Assembly (NCBI GenBank): GCA_040506195.1
Contig: JBEVXH010000007.1
Coordinates: 186,001-250,000 of the forward strand
DNA: 64,000 bases
Direction: 5' to 3'
DNA from: Thiodiazotropha sp040506195
Lineage (GTDB): Bacteria; Pseudomonadota; Gammaproteobacteria; Chromatiales; Chromatiaceae
Under the pieces are notes generated by a model. That model worked only from the letters and a program-made list of their open reading frames with translations. It did no database searches and was not told the DNA's origin. Each line of letters begins with the position of its first letter. Position 1 is the stretch's first letter. Position numbers and translations under genes: made by a program. This document shows, piece after piece, positions 62,501 to 64,000 of the stretch.

Positions 62501-62672
62501 TATGGGCGAAGGGGGCGGAGCACCTCTCCATGCGATCTCATCAGCGGTACAGGATGCATTGATCGACAAAGGTATCATCGTGCGCGGATCTCACTGTTCA
62601 CCGAATATGATCTTCGAGATGTTGCAAAATCTCGATGGCGATCAGTTTGTGACAGTGGAGCGGCGGGCTTGA
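59598..62672 (+). CDS. CoxG-CoxL fusion: SRPBCC domain plus molybdenum hydroxylase large subunit
   Basis: 1024 residues, versus about 800 for ordinary CoxL. Residues ~1-150 are a CoxG-type SRPBCC domain (FDVNLPRKEVFEIL; MLPTFHSMEM), then a ~60-residue charged linker, then the Mo-binding large subunit from ~220 (RLIRGRGLFVDDY). The active-site loop reads PNRGYSR (575-581), not the AYxCSFR of form I or AYRGAGR of form II CO dehydrogenase. The catalytic Glu is kept, E971 in KGMGEGGG. So it is a hydroxylase for another substrate. GTG 59598 start; ATG 59604 also possible. Confidence 0.88.
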   Translation: MEMKFDGSFDVNLPRKEVFEILSDPNKFAPMLPTFHSMEMKDDRTALVRIKVGIGRISGTASTELTLEEADAPVRARYVGRGKVMQGAYQMISAFDLEEIPNGGTRINWMGETQLVGKILSLAGGGLRGYAEKEINRLISSLQEGLAPGVELPKAKPKREGWLARSIRKLRHHGDEPQALEEKGELPVAQVEETFASQPREVQEIQRQARERIAQALQADCQQQPLSRKEDGRLIRGRGLFVDDYKPAGTLHMALVRSPYAHARIKNIDTSAAEALPGVVCTLSGDEISKQCQPFLQIGPEPCSAIKDYPLAVGKVRYQGDPVVAVVAESLRLAQDAVQLVEVEYETLDVIITCEQALQDEVLLHEDMGTNIDWQGVYEYGDLDKAFSEAAHVVKIDKLHFHRFGSTAVEPNAVVATWDDSLGGIDYLANTIMTIPITMISMALGVSADHIRLRTHDIGGSFGNKIGNYPYMALAALASRKTGGRPVKWVETRSEHMQAGSQGSERSYFDTEVALDGNGVITAIKSRHVDDCGAYPRYEPLGCVIWSQVLPAAYKLRNIRIDFSQVVTNKGPAAPNRGYSRLPHMWFMERVVDICAHKLNIPADEMRLRNYIREFPYETPNGCVYDSGDFVALLNKAKDLIGWDEWQQKRAKARQEGRLIGIGIGTTLDSGTNNFGQSVIINPESPFSGNAVPAMIKLDIDGSVSVAVGSFPHGQGHETVVSQVVAEELGIIPEMVNVAVGFDTARNVHSGQCGTYASQFAVTGLSAVHGATEMLKKELKELAAFSLEAAEDDLEFGLGDMGPEVRVKGTDRGINFWALSNLVNANSARLPQALRSLNLNCRYTYRPPFEVPDPESKFGNLTLTYAMQTHLAVVEIDPATGQVKILDYGIVDDCGKMINPMIVEGQLHGGAAHGLGAALLENLPYDESGNVLAGSFTDYAPITINNVPELKLDHMESPSPFSYNGAKGMGEGGGAPLHAISSAVQDALIDKGIIVRGSHCSPNMIFEMLQNLDGDQFVTVERRA

Positions 62673-62709
62673 TCTCCCTGTATGGTCATGACGCCATGGT
62701 GCCACTGAC

Positions 62710-63645
62710 ATGAGTGGACATCAGCCTGCGGCGCATCAGTTTGATTCCATAGAAGCGGTGGAAGCCCGCTTTGTGGAACAGGGCTACGTGACTGATCGCA
62801 TGTTGGCCACAACGGTCTACCTGGCCGTGTCATTGGGTAAGCCTGTTTTTCTCGAAGGTGAGCCCGGGGTAGGTAAAACGGAAGTGGCCAAGGTTATTGC
62901 CGGTACGCTGAACACAGAGCTGATTCGCTTACAGTGTTATGAAGGGCTTGATACGGCCCATGCACTGTATGAATGGAACTACCCGCGCCAGCTTCTTGAG
63001 CTTCGCTTACAGGAAGCCAGAGGGCTGAGCCAGGAAGAGATTGGACGTAATCTTTTCAGCGAAGAATTTTTATTGAAGAGACCCCTGCTGCGGGCAATCC
63101 AAAATGACGCTGTACAGCCGCCTGTGTTGCTGATCGATGAGATAGACCGTTCCGATGAAGAGTTCGAGGCGTTTCTTTTGGAAGTGCTTTCCGATTTTCA
63201 GATCACGATCCCTGAGATTGGTACCCTCGAGGCCCGTTGCCGTCCGGTTGTAGTGCTTACCTCAAATCGTACACGGGAACTTCACGATGCCCTAAAACGA
63301 CGTTGTCTTTATCATTGGATCGATTACCCGAGCTTTAGTAAAGAGGTACAGATTATTACAACTAGAGTACCAGGCATAGAACCCGGATTATCCGCACAGA
63401 TATGTCGCTTCATGGAACTGTTGCGTGACCAGGATTTTTATAAACGGCCCGGTATCGCAGAAACTATTGACTGGGCGAGCGCCTTATTGTCACTGAAAGT
63501 GACCGATCTGGATAATGCCTCCGCAGAAGCGACATTGGGCTGCATACTCAAATATAGGAGAGATATCGAAAAACTCAGAGCGTTGGGGATTGAGGATTTG
63601 GTGCAACAGGCCCGGGTCGTGAGTCACTATGATGCCGTTTCATAA
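62710..63645 (+). CDS. coxD: MoxR-type AAA+ ATPase (CoxD)
   Basis: 311 residues. Walker A GEPGVGKTEV (residues ~50-59), Walker B VLLIDEIDRSD, sensor motif LTSNRTRELHDALKRRCLY. In CO dehydrogenase clusters CoxD drives sulfur/copper insertion into the Mo centre; in others it matures the hydroxylase. 37 bases after the large subunit and just before coxE-like, the usual order. Confidence 0.92.
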   Translation: MSGHQPAAHQFDSIEAVEARFVEQGYVTDRMLATTVYLAVSLGKPVFLEGEPGVGKTEVAKVIAGTLNTELIRLQCYEGLDTAHALYEWNYPRQLLELRLQEARGLSQEEIGRNLFSEEFLLKRPLLRAIQNDAVQPPVLLIDEIDRSDEEFEAFLLEVLSDFQITIPEIGTLEARCRPVVVLTSNRTRELHDALKRRCLYHWIDYPSFSKEVQIITTRVPGIEPGLSAQICRFMELLRDQDFYKRPGIAETIDWASALLSLKVTDLDNASAEATLGCILKYRRDIEKLRALGIEDLVQQARVVSHYDAVS

Positions 63646-63666
63646 GGCACCTGAAAGGTGATGGCG

Positions 63667-64000
63667 ATGATCGGTCAAACTCAGCATCATGAAACCAGTT
63701 TGTTCAAACAGGTTGTGTATTTTTCAAGAGTGTTGCATAACGAGGGACTGTCAGTAAACCCAGCCAACCTGATCGATCTTTGCCGCTGTTTTGAATATAT
63801 TGATATACGATCCCGGGACGATTTTTACACGGCGGCCTGCGCAACACTGTTATCGAACCGGGAAGACCTGGATCTTTTCGATCACGTGTTTGAGCGGTTC
63901 TGGGATGGGACATTGAAGTTGGGTATCAATATTGTGGATGATCGCCCAGGTGAACCCGGTAGTGGAGAGGGTAAGAGGGAAGCACACACTGAACAGTTGG
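63667..64000 (+). CDS. coxE: CoxE/VWA-domain protein, partial (C-terminus beyond right edge)
   Basis: At least 111 residues to the window end. The N-terminus FFSRVLHNEGLSVNPANL-like (here VVYFSRVLHNEGLSVNP) and RSRDDFYTAACATLLSNREDLDLFDHVFERFW match the CoxE/VWA-containing family. The metal-binding MIDAS domain is not reached. ATG 63667 has AAAGGTG about 7 bases upstream; ATG 63661 is an alternative. Works with CoxD in cofactor maturation. Confidence 0.85.
   Translation, partial: MIGQTQHHETSLFKQVVYFSRVLHNEGLSVNPANLIDLCRCFEYIDIRSRDDFYTAACATLLSNREDLDLFDHVFERFWDGTLKLGINIVDDRPGEPGSGEGKREAHTEQL

Noticed and set aside
59598..62672. Aerobic CO dehydrogenase large subunit
   Set aside because: Neither AYxCSFR nor AYRGAGR is present; the loop is PNRGYSR.
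1..64000. CRISPR arrays, rRNA genes, prophage or integron
   Set aside because: No regularly spaced repeats, rRNA-like sequence, integrase or phage structural genes were seen.

Overview
The window looks like a chromosome segment of a free-living or symbiotic gammaproteobacterium. Gene density is high, genes overlap in long co-directional runs, ETF/ETF-QO and glutaryl-CoA dehydrogenase are of proteobacterial type, and there are outer-membrane DUF1302/DUF1329 proteins. The lineage call is inference, not demonstrated. Two archaeal-type cofactor systems lie within 42 kb of each other: methanofuran/tetrahydromethanopterin (H4MPT) biosynthesis and coenzyme F420 biosynthesis. No phage, CRISPR array, rRNA or intact tRNA was seen.

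Region 1 (1-10.6 kb): C1-cofactor biosynthesis. A HisA-like gene cut by the left edge diverges from mfnD-like ATP-grasp, mfnF, pabB and mfnE. After a small HExxH protein comes a second run: pterin synthase (PTPS), DHPS-like protein, DUF447 protein, mfnB, a nucleotidyltransferase and a secreted DUF2380-like protein. Most junctions are 4-nt ATGA overlaps. Region 2 (10.6-23 kb): surface-glycan or lipid modification genes (DegT aminotransferase, sulfotransferase, methyltransferases, CapK-like adenylate-forming enzyme, NeuD acyltransferase), then a minus-strand run of GT41/TPR glycosyltransferase, pentapeptide protein, Ldh-family dehydrogenase and a methyltransferase. A DUF2235 hydrolase follows.

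Region 3 (23.9-46.5 kb): redox and F420 block. It holds a three-subunit molybdopterin/FeS/NrfD complex with FdhD, NADPH:F420 reductase, etfBA, ETF-QO, a CaiB-type CoA transferase, an EamA exporter, an ABM-domain membrane protein and a Mer-like F420-dependent oxidoreductase. Next come two adjacent membrane proteins built from three copies of one HxH module, a cytosolic NMT1-like protein, cofE-cofD-cofC, glutaryl-CoA dehydrogenase, and two metallo-beta-lactamase proteins. The F420 ring-forming enzymes (FO synthase, CofG/CofH) are not in the window.

Region 4 (46.6-64 kb): M24-fold protein and two ketopantoate-reductase paralogs with an AraC regulator on the minus strand. On the plus strand are YCF48, an RND/MMPL transporter, a DUF1302 outer-membrane protein and a DUF1329 lipid-binding-like protein, then a molybdenum hydroxylase set (coxM, coxS, a coxG-coxL fusion, coxD, and coxE cut by the right edge). 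A plausible reading (inference) is uptake of a hydrophobic substrate, hydroxylation by the Mo enzyme, CoA activation and oxidation through glutaryl-CoA, with electrons passing to ETF/quinone and with an F420H2-dependent step. The strongest undescribed candidate is the triplicated membrane module at 37125-38701 sitting inside the F420 gene run.
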